From Paragemmobacter straminiformis (lineage in GTDB: Bacteria; Pseudomonadota; Alphaproteobacteria; Rhodobacterales; Rhodobacteraceae): a stretch of DNA of 60,241 bases. The notes below the pieces were generated by a model. That model saw only the letters and a list, made by a program, of their open reading frames with translations. It was not told the origin of the DNA and did no database searches. Positions 12,101 through 19,996 of this stretch are shown here, piece after piece. Location of the stretch: assembly GCF_014243445.1 (NCBI RefSeq), contig NZ_JACLQD010000008.1, positions 1 through 60,241 of the forward strand, given 5' to 3'. Made by a program: the position numbers and the translations under genes. The number at the start of each line of letters is the position of its first letter. The first letter of the stretch is position 1.

Positions 12101-13463
12101 CGAGCAGGTCGTTGCCCGTGCCGCCGTCGAGGCTGTCGTTCCCGATTCCGCCGCGGACCGTATCGTCTCCGCCATTCGCGGCGATGGTGTCGTTTCCCGC
12201 CGCGCCGATCAGCGAGTCGTTCCACGCCGAACCGAAAATGCTGTCATTGGCCGCCCCGGTATCAAGCGTGATGCCCGAGGTGAGAGCGCCTGCGTTCACC
12301 GTGTCGTTTCCGGCCCCGAAAAGGATCGTCTCGATGCCGCTGAAACTGCTGGTCTGGCCGCCGTTGACAAAGGTGCCGGAACTGCCGCTCGCAAGCGTGA
12401 TGGCGATGTTCGGGGCAAGGGTCGACAGATCGAGGATGTCGCCCGTCACCTCGCCGCCAGTGTCGCCGAGGATCGTATCTGCCCCCTCGGAGGCGCCGAT
12501 GACGAAACGGTCATCGCCCGTGCCGCCGGAAAGCAGGTCGTTTTCCGTGCCGCCAAGCAACGTGTCGTTCCCTGACCCGCCGTAAATCGAGTCTGCCCCC
12601 GCACCGCCCGAGGCTGAATCGTTTCCTGCGTCCAGCACCACGGAATCGGCGCCGACACTGCCGCTGAAAGTATCGTTGCCGATGCCAAGCGCGATTTGCT
12701 CGACCTCGAAGAAGGTGTCGGTATTCGCCCCTTGCACCAGATTGCCAGAGCCGACCCCGGTCATCGTGACCGTCATGCCGGTCGTGATGGCAGATGCGTC
12801 GAGAATGTCGGCGGTCGTCTGTGTTCCGCCGTAGTAGAAATCCGACCCGTCGTTCACCGCGACGATGATGCGGTCATCGCCTCCGCCCGCATAGACGCTA
12901 TCCGCGCCGTTTCCGGCGTTGATGGTGTCGCCGCCTTCGAAAACCTGAATGAAATCTGCGCCATCACCCGACAGGATGCTGTCGTTCCCGTTGCCGCCGA
13001 CCATGTTGTTGGCCGCCGACTGGGTGAAGGTCTGGTTGACAAGATTGCCATAGCCTACCGTCGAAAGGCCCGTGTCGCTGTTGATGCTGACGGTGGCGGT
13101 GATGCCGGGTTGGAGGTCGGTGCTAGACGCATAGCCGACGACCGTTCCGTTCACGTAGACTTCGTAAAGCGTGACGGTCGAAACGCCGTTGCTGAACGTG
13201 TAGCCGAAACCGAGGCGGGCCGGACCCGTGGCGACGACCGTTCCCGTGGCACTGGTGACCACGGCGGTCTGCTGCGATGTATCGAGCTGTGTGGTGCTGC
13301 TGCCGCCGAAGAACGGATCGTCGTCGGTGATCTCGAATGTGAGGCCGAGCGTCGTGACCGAAAAGTTCGACGCGATCATCGCCGTCGAGCCTTGGGCCAA
13401 CGGCCCGCCGCCGGTTACGATGATCTGTGACGCGGGAATCCCGACGAACTTGTAAATCGCCAT
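9123..13463 (-). CDS. RTX repeat protein with C-terminal Hint (Hedgehog/intein-type) domain
   Basis: 1,446 residues. The N-terminal 150 residues are a non-repeat beta-rich region. Residues about 155-1240 are RTX nonapeptides broken by inserts such as VLDASALGVNV followed by FSQIERIVLG. The C-terminal roughly 200 residues form a Hint_2-type domain, with VPCFTSGSLI (candidate nucleophilic Cys), an RPVEDLRAGD block and SPNHAIL. Related Rhodobacteraceae proteins are thought to be exported by type I secretion; a Hint domain may cleave or cross-link itself. The stop shares CTAG with the upstream convergent gene. The 13 nt around the start (GTTTGCGAGTATGGC) nearly match those of the giant RTX gene, and again there is no clear Shine-Dalgarno site. 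Confidence 0.92.
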   Translation of the reverse strand: MAIYKFVGIPASQIIVTGGGPLAQGSTAMIASNFSVTTLGLTFEITDDDPFFGGSSTTQLDTSQQTAVVTSATGTVVATGPARLGFGYTFSNGVSTVTLYEVYVNGTVVGYASSTDLQPGITATVSINSDTGLSTVGYGNLVNQTFTQSAANNMVGGNGNDSILSGDGADFIQVFEGGDTINAGNGADSVYAGGGDDRIIVAVNDGSDFYYGGTQTTADILDASAITTGMTVTMTGVGSGNLVQGANTDTFFEVEQIALGIGNDTFSGSVGADSVVLDAGNDSASGGAGADSIYGGSGNDTLLGGTENDLLSGGTGDDRFVIGASEGADTILGDTGGEVTGDILDLSTLAPNIAITLASGSSGTFVNGGQTSSFSGIETILFGAGNDTVNAGALTSGITLDTGAANDSIFGSAWNDSLIGAAGNDTIAANGGDDTVRGGIGNDSLDGGTGNDLLDYSDSTTAVSVNLATGATSGGALGDTIAGFENLLGTSFNDTLTGSTAANILWAGDANDSLSAGAGNDTLYGGLGNDTLRGEDGADLLFGEAGNDTLFGGLGNDRLYGGTGPDSLSGDDGDDTFFIETGFGTDVILGGETAETTGDVLDASALGVNVNINMSAAETGALNDNFTTVTFSQIERIVLGVGNDSVFGSAGNDWVDSGGGNDTVFSNDGNDYVDAGAGDDRVTGSFGNDTAFGGDGNDTLAGNEDSDLVYGGTGSDSLDGGDGNDTLEGGAGNDSFIGGAGNDSLLGQDGDDSITASTGNDTLDGGLGNDRFSGGFGNDIVLGGTGDDILAGNEDDDLLDAADGNDSLDGGTGNDTLLGGIGNDTLGSGAGDDSIDGGDGADRALGSLGNDTLYGGDGSDTLAGNEDNDLVYGGIGNDSLDGGAGEDLLDGAAGDDSFTGGAGNDSILGGDGADSVRADAGNDTVLGGIGNDTVFGSDGSDLVYGDDGDDLINTRPTVGLPDIGYPGTFVGDANPFDDRDTVFGGAGSDSVLTGDDADLVYGGIGADTLDAGFDADTVLGELGNDSIAGNEGSDSIDGGDGDDTIFGGTFPTEVDTTVITDATDLAPANERDTIYGGAGNDSVLGADDADLLYGGTGSDSLDGGIDDDTLLGDDGNDLISGGQGNDLLTGGAGDDTLSGGAGQNVFFLTANGGSDQILDFQRTPVSGGVAASDQIDVSALRDLQGNPVDWADIVVTDDGAGNAVLTFPMGERLVLQGVAPSQVRGKHNLARIGVPCFTSGSLILTDRGERPVEDLRAGDLVMTLDHGLQPILWAGRRHLDRAALDREPLLRPVVIRDGAMGNRGDVMVSPNHAILARLDGAEVFVRAGHLAAIGDKRFRLARGKKQVTYHHILLGCHSIVFANGMATETLYPGPVALAALGEAAVADLAARFPALAPCLTGQAPAADVYGPTARPVARRRDLLDARAPVVPVVSRAAQRPLLRIAS

Positions 13464-13756
13464 ACTCGCAAACCGCCACTGGCTACACTGGTTAAACGCC
13501 GGTTACCCGACACCTCACCAAAGACCGTCAAATCGGGCAAAAGAATGACATTGTTGCCAAATATGATCTGATAAGCGCCGCGAACGGATTGATTGTCGAC
13601 AGTTTGGCACAAAAGACGCGGGTGATTGGCGCGATGGACGGTGCGAAACGCCGGGTGCGCCGTGCCTCGCGACTGCATGGCTGCATTAATATTTCTTAAA
13701 TTTGGACCGTTGTTGAGTCGCCTCCTGCCTGACGCCGGAGGGCTGACGGGGGTTTC

Positions 13757-15616
13757 ATGACATCGAACCAAAGCAATCGGGCGCGGGTGACGCGGTTCGA
13801 GCGGCAAGAGCCTTGGCAGCCGCACAGCTTCGGCCCCGTGCAAAGCCGCCTGTGGCAAGCCCTTGTTGCGCTGACGCTTCTGACGGGGGCGTGGTATCTT
13901 GTCTGGCGGTGGACCGTGTCGATCAACTGGGATGCGACATGGGTTTCCCTGCCGCTTGCCATCGCCGAGACGGCAGCCTTTGGCGGAATGGTCCTGCATG
14001 GCCTGTCGAACTGGTCGGACTGGCGGCCCGAACGTCCGGACCTGCCCGCCTTTCCGGGGCATATCGGGCTTGACGGGATGCCGCGCGCGCTGAGTGTCGA
14101 TGTGTTCTTTGCGACCTATGACGAGGACGTCGACATGCTGCGCGACGGGATCCGCGATGCCCGCGCGATGTTCTATCCCTATCCGCTCGATCTGCGCATC
14201 CACGTGCTTGATGACGGACGCCGCCCCGCGATGGCGCAGATGGCTGCGGCCGAAGGCGTCGGCTATATCACCCGTGCGAACAATGTCGGCTACAAGGCGG
14301 GCAACCTGCGCAACGCGATGGAGCAGACCTCGGGCGACATGATCGTCATCTTCGATGCCGATACCCGCCCCTTCCCCGACTTTCTGACCGAGACGCTGGG
14401 CTATTTCCGCGACCCCAAGGTGGCGTGGGTGCAGACACCGCAATGGTTCTGGGACATTCCGCCCGGCGTGCCGCTGCCCGCCTGGCTGGGCCGCCGCTTC
14501 GGTGCAGCAGGCCGCGCGATCGGCCGCGCGGTCGAAGCCACGATCGGCCCCGTGCGGTTCGGTGCCGACCCTTTCGGCAATGACCCGCAGATTTTCTACG
14601 ATTTCATCCAGATGCGGCGCAACGTGGCCTATGCCTCGTTCTGCTGCGGGGCGGGTTCGGTCCACCGGCGCGAGGCCTTGATGGAGGCCGCCATCCGCGC
14701 ATGGGTCGCCGAACTCGAACGGAACATGGCAACGCAAGAGGCCGAACTTACGGCCATCGGCGCAGGTGGCGCAGATACCGAAACCGAAGGCGCCCTGCGC
14801 CACATCACGGCACAAGAGGTGGATTTCACCCCGTTCAAACTGCATGTGTCGGAAGATATCTATACGTCGATCATGCTGCATTCGGACCGCGAACGCGGCT
14901 GGCGGTCGGTGATGCACCCAAAGGTGGTCAGCCGGATGCTGTCACCGCAGGATCTTCTGGCCTGGACGATCCAGCGTTACAAATACGCGGGGGGATCGCT
15001 CGACATCCTTGTGCATGACAACCCGCTTTTCCGCAGCGGGCTGAGCGCCGGACAAAAGCTGATGTATGCGGCAACCTTCGTGCCCTATCTCTCGCCCCTG
15101 TGGACGCTGGTCCTGCTGCTGGCCCCACCCGCCTATATGCTGACCGGAGCCGCGCCGATCGACGCCTATACCGCCGACTACTTCCTGCACCTTCTTCCGT
15201 TCCTGCTTTTGAACGAGGTTTCGCAGACCATCGGATTTTGGGGGGCCAACACGCAGGCGTCCAGACGCTGGTATGTGGCGATGTTCCCTCTCAAGCTGAA
15301 GGCGCTGGTCGCCGTGCTGCGCGGCGAACGCATCCGCTTTCCGGTCACCCCCAAAGACAGGGCCGAGGGGGCATTCTACCGGCTTGTCCTGCCGCAGATC
15401 GGGCTTGTCGCCCTGACACTCTTTGCGCTGGCCTGGGGCTGGGGCCGCAACGCCGCGGGGGCCGAAGGCTATGGTCTTGGCGCGATGATCGCGAATACGC
15501 TCTGGTCGGGATACAACATCGTTTCGCTCTGGCCGATCATCAACGCCGCCATGTGGAAACCTGATCCGGAGTTCGATCTTCCGGTCATGACGGAATATCG
15601 CAATGTCCTTTCGTAA
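13757..15616 (+). CDS. BcsA-like family 2 glycosyltransferase, membrane-bound
   Basis: 619 residues. Two N-terminal membrane segments (about 34-54 and 64-84) precede a GT2 domain. That domain has the UDP-sugar-binding LDDGRR motif, a DAD metal site in IFDADTRPF, the acceptor-side SED in HVSEDIY, and QRYKYAGG where processive synthases usually have QxxRW. Further membrane segments follow from about residue 430 to the end. It probably polymerises or transfers a sugar at the inner membrane for an exopolysaccharide. No PilZ domain and no BcsB partner are seen. The gene overlaps a small membrane-protein ORF by 14 nt. The polymer is unknown; cellulose, curdlan-like glucan and others are all possible. 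Confidence 0.88.
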   Translation: MTSNQSNRARVTRFERQEPWQPHSFGPVQSRLWQALVALTLLTGAWYLVWRWTVSINWDATWVSLPLAIAETAAFGGMVLHGLSNWSDWRPERPDLPAFPGHIGLDGMPRALSVDVFFATYDEDVDMLRDGIRDARAMFYPYPLDLRIHVLDDGRRPAMAQMAAAEGVGYITRANNVGYKAGNLRNAMEQTSGDMIVIFDADTRPFPDFLTETLGYFRDPKVAWVQTPQWFWDIPPGVPLPAWLGRRFGAAGRAIGRAVEATIGPVRFGADPFGNDPQIFYDFIQMRRNVAYASFCCGAGSVHRREALMEAAIRAWVAELERNMATQEAELTAIGAGGADTETEGALRHITAQEVDFTPFKLHVSEDIYTSIMLHSDRERGWRSVMHPKVVSRMLSPQDLLAWTIQRYKYAGGSLDILVHDNPLFRSGLSAGQKLMYAATFVPYLSPLWTLVLLLAPPAYMLTGAAPIDAYTADYFLHLLPFLLLNEVSQTIGFWGANTQASRRWYVAMFPLKLKALVAVLRGERIRFPVTPKDRAEGAFYRLVLPQIGLVALTLFALAWGWGRNAAGAEGYGLGAMIANTLWSGYNIVSLWPIINAAMWKPDPEFDLPVMTEYRNVLS

Positions 15617-15740
15617 CGGCCTGATCGCCGCACGGGGGCAGATCCTGTGGATCCTGCTTCTTGCTTTGTCCTCGGTGGCGATCCTTCGCACCGATCTTGA
15701 CCTGACGCCGTCGCGCCCGCCGCTTGAAGCCGCCCCCTAG
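15603..15740 (+). CDS. Small (45-residue) single-pass membrane protein
   Basis: An ATG at 15603 overlaps the last 14 nt of the glycosyltransferase gene and the frame runs to TAG at 15738-15740. It encodes 45 residues: a short basic N-terminus, one hydrophobic segment (about residues 13-28, ILWILLLALSSVAIL), then a polar proline-rich tail. Overlap with the glycosyltransferase and the exact CTAG stop shared with the convergent anti-sigma gene support it as real. It may be a small subunit of the polysaccharide synthase, but this is inference from position only. Confidence 0.6.
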   Translation: MSFRNGLIAARGQILWILLLALSSVAILRTDLDLTPSRPPLEAAP

Positions 15741-16153
15741 CGGCGGCGGACCAGGCGAAGGCGCGACAGCTCGTCCTGTTCGTGCAAGGTCACCTCGTCC
15801 ATCAGGACCATGATCAGCGCCAGACCGCGCCCGCTTTCGGGAATGGCCTGAACGTCGTCGGCATCGAACTCGAAGGTCGCGGTGCCCGCACGCTCCAGAA
15901 GGTCGGGCGGCATGGGCGAGGTGAAATCGACGATGTCGATCGAAATGCTCGCATCCGTCAGGTCGATCTCGAGCCGGATGGGGCGGGTTTCGTGCGGAGG
16001 GCCGTGGCGGACGATGTTGGTCAGGGCCTCGACCAAGGTCAGGTCAACCGCATCGCGGGCGTCCTCGTCCCATCCGACCATCAGCGCGGTGACGGCCTGC
16101 GCGGCAGGGCTTACCTCGGTCAGGGCGCGAAGCATGGCGTGTTCGTGATGCAT
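15737..16153 (-). CDS. RsbW/SpoIIAB-like anti-sigma regulatory factor (GHKL serine kinase)
   Basis: 138 residues. The N box VEALTNIVRHG and the glycine box GRGLALIMVLMDEV mark an HATPase_c_2 fold. In partner switching such a kinase binds a target (often a sigma factor) and phosphorylates the STAS antagonist. It is last in a three-gene minus-strand operon, 3 bp after the STAS gene. No sigma-factor gene is seen nearby, so the released partner is unknown and may not be a sigma factor at all. Confidence 0.88.
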   Translation of the reverse strand: MHHEHAMLRALTEVSPAAQAVTALMVGWDEDARDAVDLTLVEALTNIVRHGPPHETRPIRLEIDLTDASISIDIVDFTSPMPPDLLERAGTATFEFDADDVQAIPESGRGLALIMVLMDEVTLHEQDELSRLRLVRRR

Positions 16154-16156
16154 GCC

Positions 16157-16498
16157 TCAGCCCGCCGACAGGGCCGAAACCGCCTCGGGCGTTCCGGGAT
16201 GCATGGCGAAAACACGGTCCATCCGCGTGATCGAGAACAGCCGCGCGACGGCAGGCTGCACGCCCGCAATCGCCAGCTTGCCGAGCGGGTCCATCCGCTT
16301 GAGAACCGCGATAAGCGCCCCGAGGGCGGAACTGTCGACAAAACGCACGCCGGACAGATCGAGCACCAGCGCCTTGGCACCGGCTTCGATATGACCGATC
16401 AGCGCCTCGCGGATGCTGGCGGCATTGGTGGCATCAAGCCGCGCATCTTCGGGCGTCAGCACAAGCACACCGGCTTCGGTGCGGGCATTAATGGGCAT
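16157..16498 (-). CDS. STAS-domain anti-anti-sigma factor
   Basis: 113 residues counted from the ATG at 16496-16498 (starting MPINARTE). The frame is open further upstream, but that extension lies antisense-like inside the phosphatase gene and does not resemble the family. The motif LVLDLSGVRFVDSSALGAL contains the conserved DSS serine that the kinase phosphorylates. The start overlaps the end of the phosphatase gene by 11 bp, so the two are probably translationally coupled. It is the antagonist of the downstream anti-sigma kinase. Confidence 0.9.
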   Translation of the reverse strand: MPINARTEAGVLVLTPEDARLDATNAASIREALIGHIEAGAKALVLDLSGVRFVDSSALGALIAVLKRMDPLGKLAIAGVQPAVARLFSITRMDRVFAMHPGTPEAVSALSAG

Positions 16499-18467
16499 AG
16501 GTGGGTTCCTTCGCTTCAAGGATAAGGATGGTGACGTCGTCATCGAAAGCCTCGGTGCCGCACCAGTCCCAAAGGGCCGAGTCGACACTGGCGAACAGCG
16601 ATTTGACATCCGGTCGGACCGGTCGCGCCAATAGCCCGAGATAGCGGTCATCGCCGAACATGTTCCCGTCGGCATCGGCGGCTTCGGTGACGCCATCGGT
16701 CGTCAGGATCAGCCGGTCGCCGGGGTGGAAGGCGCAGGTCAATTCCTCGTATTCCGCCCAAGGCAGCGCCCCGACGGGCATTCCCCCGTCACCCACGGTT
16801 TCGACGCCACCAACCAAGGGAAGGCGCAAAAGCGGCGGATGGCCGGCCTGCACAACGCGGGCGGTTCCGGCGCGCGGGTCGATCTCGACGAGAAGCATGG
16901 TGAAATAGGGCAGCTCCTCGCTCCATTCACGGTTGATGCGGCTGATGATGTCGGCAAGGCTTTCGGACGGCGCGGCCTGCTGCAGGGCGGTCTTTACCGC
17001 GATGTGCGACATGACCGAGACAAGCGCGGCAGCGGCACCGTGGCCAGAGACGTCGATCTGGAACAGCCGCGTGCGCCCGTCGGGCAGCGACACATAATCG
17101 TAGGTGTCGCCCGCAATCATGCGGGACGGACGGTAAAATGCGTGAAACTGCGCTCCGGGCAGATCGCATGACGGCGGAAGCTGTGCCGCCTGCACACGGG
17201 CCGCCGCCTCGAGTTCGGCGGTCATGCTGTGGTTGGCGGCAACCACACGGTCGTTCAGGCGCGCAAGTTCGGCTTGCATCTTTTCGCGGCGCAGGGCGTT
17301 TTCCCGGAACACGGCCAGCGCGTCATACATGACCTGTATTTCGGCAAGACGTGTGGGCGGAACAGGTTCGAAGGTCAGGTCGTCGTTGGCAAGGCGCAGC
17401 ATCCGGCTGTGAACCTGTTCCAGCGGCGAGACGATGCGGTGCAGCGTGAACCTGACCGCCGAAAGCAGCAGTGCCAGCGCCAGCGCGACCGCCGTCCCCC
17501 AGAGCATGATCGCGGCATGATCCTGCTTTTCGGCAAGACGCAACCGCGACCCCGCTTCGGCTGCAAGGGCGGCTTCGGCATTGGTCAGATGTGTCACGGC
17601 GTCGTGCGAAGACCGACGCCATGCCGCAAGCGAAGCGTCCCGCGGAGTGCCGGTCAGCATATCCTCGAGCACGCGCATTTCGGCCGGAAGGTAATCTGCC
17701 ACAAGAAAATCTGTGGCCGACGCGATGCTGCCGAAGGCCGGAGCCCGATCCGAAAGGAACTGGTCCTCGGCCAGATTGGCCGCGCCACGCAGCTGGGCCG
17801 AGGAATCGGAGAGCATGACGAGGTGGATGGCGTCTGCCTGCCCGGCGCGGACGGCATCTTCGATTGCGAAACGGTTCGCGATCAGCGCGCGGAAGGCGAA
17901 GAGCGCATAGTAGCGCAGCGTCGTCAGTTGCGCGATCCTTGCCGCAGGTTCGCCGGACTCGGCAATCAGGTCATGGCTGATGCCTTCAAGATCGGGATAG
18001 GCGGCGTCCAGATACCGGCGCCAATCGTGCAAGGCTGCCTGACGCGCACCCTCATCCGCCCGCAGCGCCGCCGATGCCGCGGCACGCCGCGCATCAAGAC
18101 CGGCGCGCAGGTCGGACAGCAGGCTGGCCGAGGCGGCATGACCGCCCTGATCGTGGCCGACCAGCAAAGCGGCCGTGCGGTCCAACGCGGCGTCCGTGCT
18201 GCGCGCGCCGTCTTGTGGCGAAATCAGCGGCGGCTCTCCGGACAGGGCCTGAAACAGGGCCATATCCTCGCGCCGCAGATCGTAGGACAGCTGGATCAAG
18301 GCATCGGTTTCGGCACCGCGCCCGAGTTCGGCCTGTATCCGGAAATGTTCGGACACGGCTGTGCCGAGGTTCCAGACCAGAACCCCAAGCGCAATCATCC
18401 CGAGCCATGCAAAGAGCGCGAGCAGGTTGTTACGGAGGGTGTTGTAGATCAGGGCCATGCTGCGCAT
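16488..18467 (-). CDS. Membrane PP2C/SpoIIE-type serine phosphatase with HAMP domain
   Basis: 659 residues. An N-terminal membrane segment (about 12-32) is followed by a helical extracytoplasmic sensor of about 290 residues, a second membrane segment (about 318-340), HAMP and linker (about 340-425), then the SpoIIE catalytic domain. That domain shows MIAGDTYDYV, QIDVSGHGAAAALVS and TDGVTEAAD, which hold the metal-binding aspartates. It is expected to dephosphorylate the STAS protein encoded directly downstream. An alternative start 9 nt downstream (MALIYN) is equally plausible. The sensed signal is unknown. Confidence 0.9.
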   Translation of the reverse strand: MRSMALIYNTLRNNLLALFAWLGMIALGVLVWNLGTAVSEHFRIQAELGRGAETDALIQLSYDLRREDMALFQALSGEPPLISPQDGARSTDAALDRTAALLVGHDQGGHAASASLLSDLRAGLDARRAAASAALRADEGARQAALHDWRRYLDAAYPDLEGISHDLIAESGEPAARIAQLTTLRYYALFAFRALIANRFAIEDAVRAGQADAIHLVMLSDSSAQLRGAANLAEDQFLSDRAPAFGSIASATDFLVADYLPAEMRVLEDMLTGTPRDASLAAWRRSSHDAVTHLTNAEAALAAEAGSRLRLAEKQDHAAIMLWGTAVALALALLLSAVRFTLHRIVSPLEQVHSRMLRLANDDLTFEPVPPTRLAEIQVMYDALAVFRENALRREKMQAELARLNDRVVAANHSMTAELEAAARVQAAQLPPSCDLPGAQFHAFYRPSRMIAGDTYDYVSLPDGRTRLFQIDVSGHGAAAALVSVMSHIAVKTALQQAAPSESLADIISRINREWSEELPYFTMLLVEIDPRAGTARVVQAGHPPLLRLPLVGGVETVGDGGMPVGALPWAEYEELTCAFHPGDRLILTTDGVTEAADADGNMFGDDRYLGLLARPVRPDVKSLFASVDSALWDWCGTEAFDDDVTILILEAKEPTYAH

Positions 18468-18669
18468 AACGGCAGATCGGAAAACCTTTTACCCAAGGCC
18501 TGCGGTTTGCCGGTCACCGGCACCCATCATAACGGATGGGGTATGTTCGCATGCCGGATGTGCCTACTGCGTGCGGGCGGTTGAAAGCCATGCGGCAAGC
18601 GCAGATTTATCGATACAGGCCGGACCAAAGGATCGGCCCTTGGTCACTGGATATGGGCGGACACTGCAA

Positions 18670-19206
18670 ATGGCAGGTCATGCGATGGGGTTGCGCGGCC
18701 GGTTCGGCCGCTGGATGACGGGCGCTCCGGTTGTGGAACGGGTCGCCGGAAACGCTGTGCTGCCAGTGGTTCCGGCCATGCGCAAGGCCCATGTGTCGCA
18801 TCAGCCCCCCGCCGACAGCCTTGCCCCCTTTTCGGGACGTGAGGCTTTGGTCGCGGATGACAACGAGATCAACCGGCTGATCCTTAAGACATTTCTGGAA
18901 CGTCTCGGTTTTGGCGTCACCCTGGCCTCGGACGGGCTCGAGGCTGTCGAGAACTGGCAGCCGGGCCACGATCTTGTCTGTCTCGACATCGAAATGCCGG
19001 GTCAAGACGGTATCGCCGCGCTGGCCGGCATTCAGACCGCGGCAAAAGCCAAGGGCGCGGATATGCCGCTGGCCTTGGCCGTCACGGTGAATTCGCTTAG
19101 CCATCAGGTCGCGCAATACCTGTCTGCGGGCTTCGACTCGTGCCTGCCCAAGCCGTTTTCGCGCGCCGAGCTGGAAGTGACCCTGCGCCAACGCTGGCCG
19201 CAATAA
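18670..19206 (+). CDS. Stand-alone response-regulator receiver protein
   Basis: 178 residues from the ATG at 18670; ATGs at 18685 and 18715 are in frame and no start has a strong Shine-Dalgarno site. The frame is open upstream to 18457, but that part overlaps the divergent phosphatase gene and looks non-coding. The receiver domain (about residues 50-175) has the VADDNEIN acidic pair, the phosphoacceptor LDIEMPG (D106), a T/S in AVTVNS and the lysine in LPKPFS. There is no output domain. The sequence resembles receivers of hybrid kinases. It may be a phosphate sink or a CheY-like interactor. Confidence 0.78.
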   Translation: MAGHAMGLRGRFGRWMTGAPVVERVAGNAVLPVVPAMRKAHVSHQPPADSLAPFSGREALVADDNEINRLILKTFLERLGFGVTLASDGLEAVENWQPGHDLVCLDIEMPGQDGIAALAGIQTAAKAKGADMPLALAVTVNSLSHQVAQYLSAGFDSCLPKPFSRAELEVTLRQRWPQ

Positions 19207-19210
19207 GGGT

Positions 19211-19235
19211 CGCGCAGGGATCTGGCCCCTGCGCG
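19211..19235. terminator. Hairpin between convergent genes
   Basis: CGCGCAGGG (19211-19219) pairs perfectly with CCCTGCGCG (19227-19235) across a 7-nt loop. It lies in the 38-bp gap between the receiver gene and the SDR gene, which converge here. There is no T tract on either side, so it may act as a barrier rather than a classical terminator. Confidence 0.5.
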
Positions 19236-19244
19236 CCGGGCGGC

Positions 19245-19994
19245 TCAGGCGTAGATGTAACCACCTGAAACGATGATATTCTCGCCTGTCATATAGGTGT
19301 TCTTCGGCCCGCCTGCCATCAGAACCCATTCGGCCATTTCCGCAGGCTCGCCGCCGCGTCCCAAAGGGCTGGCCGTTGCCAGTTCGCCCAGAAAGCCTGC
19401 CTCGCGCGCTTTTTCCGTCGCCATTCCTGCGGGCGCGACCGAGTTGACCAATATCCCGTCAGGGGCGACGGCATGGGCCATGCTTTTCGTCAGGCTGACG
19501 ACCGCCGCCTTGGTGGCTGCGTAATGCGCGTTCTGCGGATGGGCTTTGAACGCATCGACCGAGGTGATGTTGACGATCCGCCCCCGCACCTTGCCCACCG
19601 GTTCCAACCCCTGCATGTGACGGATCGCGGCGACCATCATGTGATAGGTGCCCTTCACGTTGATCGCATTCGACGCATCCCAATCGGCATCGGTGATTTC
19701 GAGGATCGGTTTGCGCGGATAGATCGCCGCCGAATTGACCAGCGTATCGACGCGTCCAAGATCTGCCGCCACCTTGGCAAAAGCGGCATGCGCGGCTTCG
19801 GCGGTCCGGATGTCGCATGCGGCGAAACTTGCCGGAATGCCCGCGATCCGGGCCGGAGCCAAAGCGGCCTCGGCGGCTTGGGCATTGATGTCGATGATCC
19901 CGAGGGCGCTGGCACCGCTTGCCACCGCCATCTGCGCGAGCAATGCGCCAAAGCCCGCTCCTCCGCCCACGATCACCACTGAAAGACCCTGCAT
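19245..19994 (-). CDS. SDR-family NAD(P) dehydrogenase
   Basis: 249 residues from the ATG at 19992-19994, which has AAAGGA 9 nt upstream; a TTG six bases earlier would overlap the previous gene. A Rossmann glycine motif VGGGAGFGA, the VNSAAIYP segment, and catalytic S (NITSVDAF), Y and K (HYAATKAAV) are present. The C-terminal [14 protein letters not shown] is typical of classical SDRs. It is last in the nine-gene minus-strand operon. Its substrate cannot be inferred; the neighbouring SDR may catalyse a related step. Confidence 0.88.
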   Translation of the reverse strand: MQGLSVVIVGGGAGFGALLAQMAVASGASALGIIDINAQAAEAALAPARIAGIPASFAACDIRTAEAAHAAFAKVAADLGRVDTLVNSAAIYPRKPILEITDADWDASNAINVKGTYHMMVAAIRHMQGLEPVGKVRGRIVNITSVDAFKAHPQNAHYAATKAAVVSLTKSMAHAVAPDGILVNSVAPAGMATEKAREAGFLGELATASPLGRGGEPAEMAEWVLMAGGPKNTYMTGENIIVSGGYIYA

Positions 19995-19996
19995 CC

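Noticed and set aside
13415-14917. 500-codon minus-strand open frame opposite the glycosyltransferase
   Set aside because: Antisense to a complete BcsA-like enzyme and running into the RTX-Hint start; His/Arg-rich with no domain.
18457-18669. Longer N-terminus for the receiver protein
   Set aside because: The extension overlaps the divergent phosphatase gene and its composition does not resemble a protein domain.
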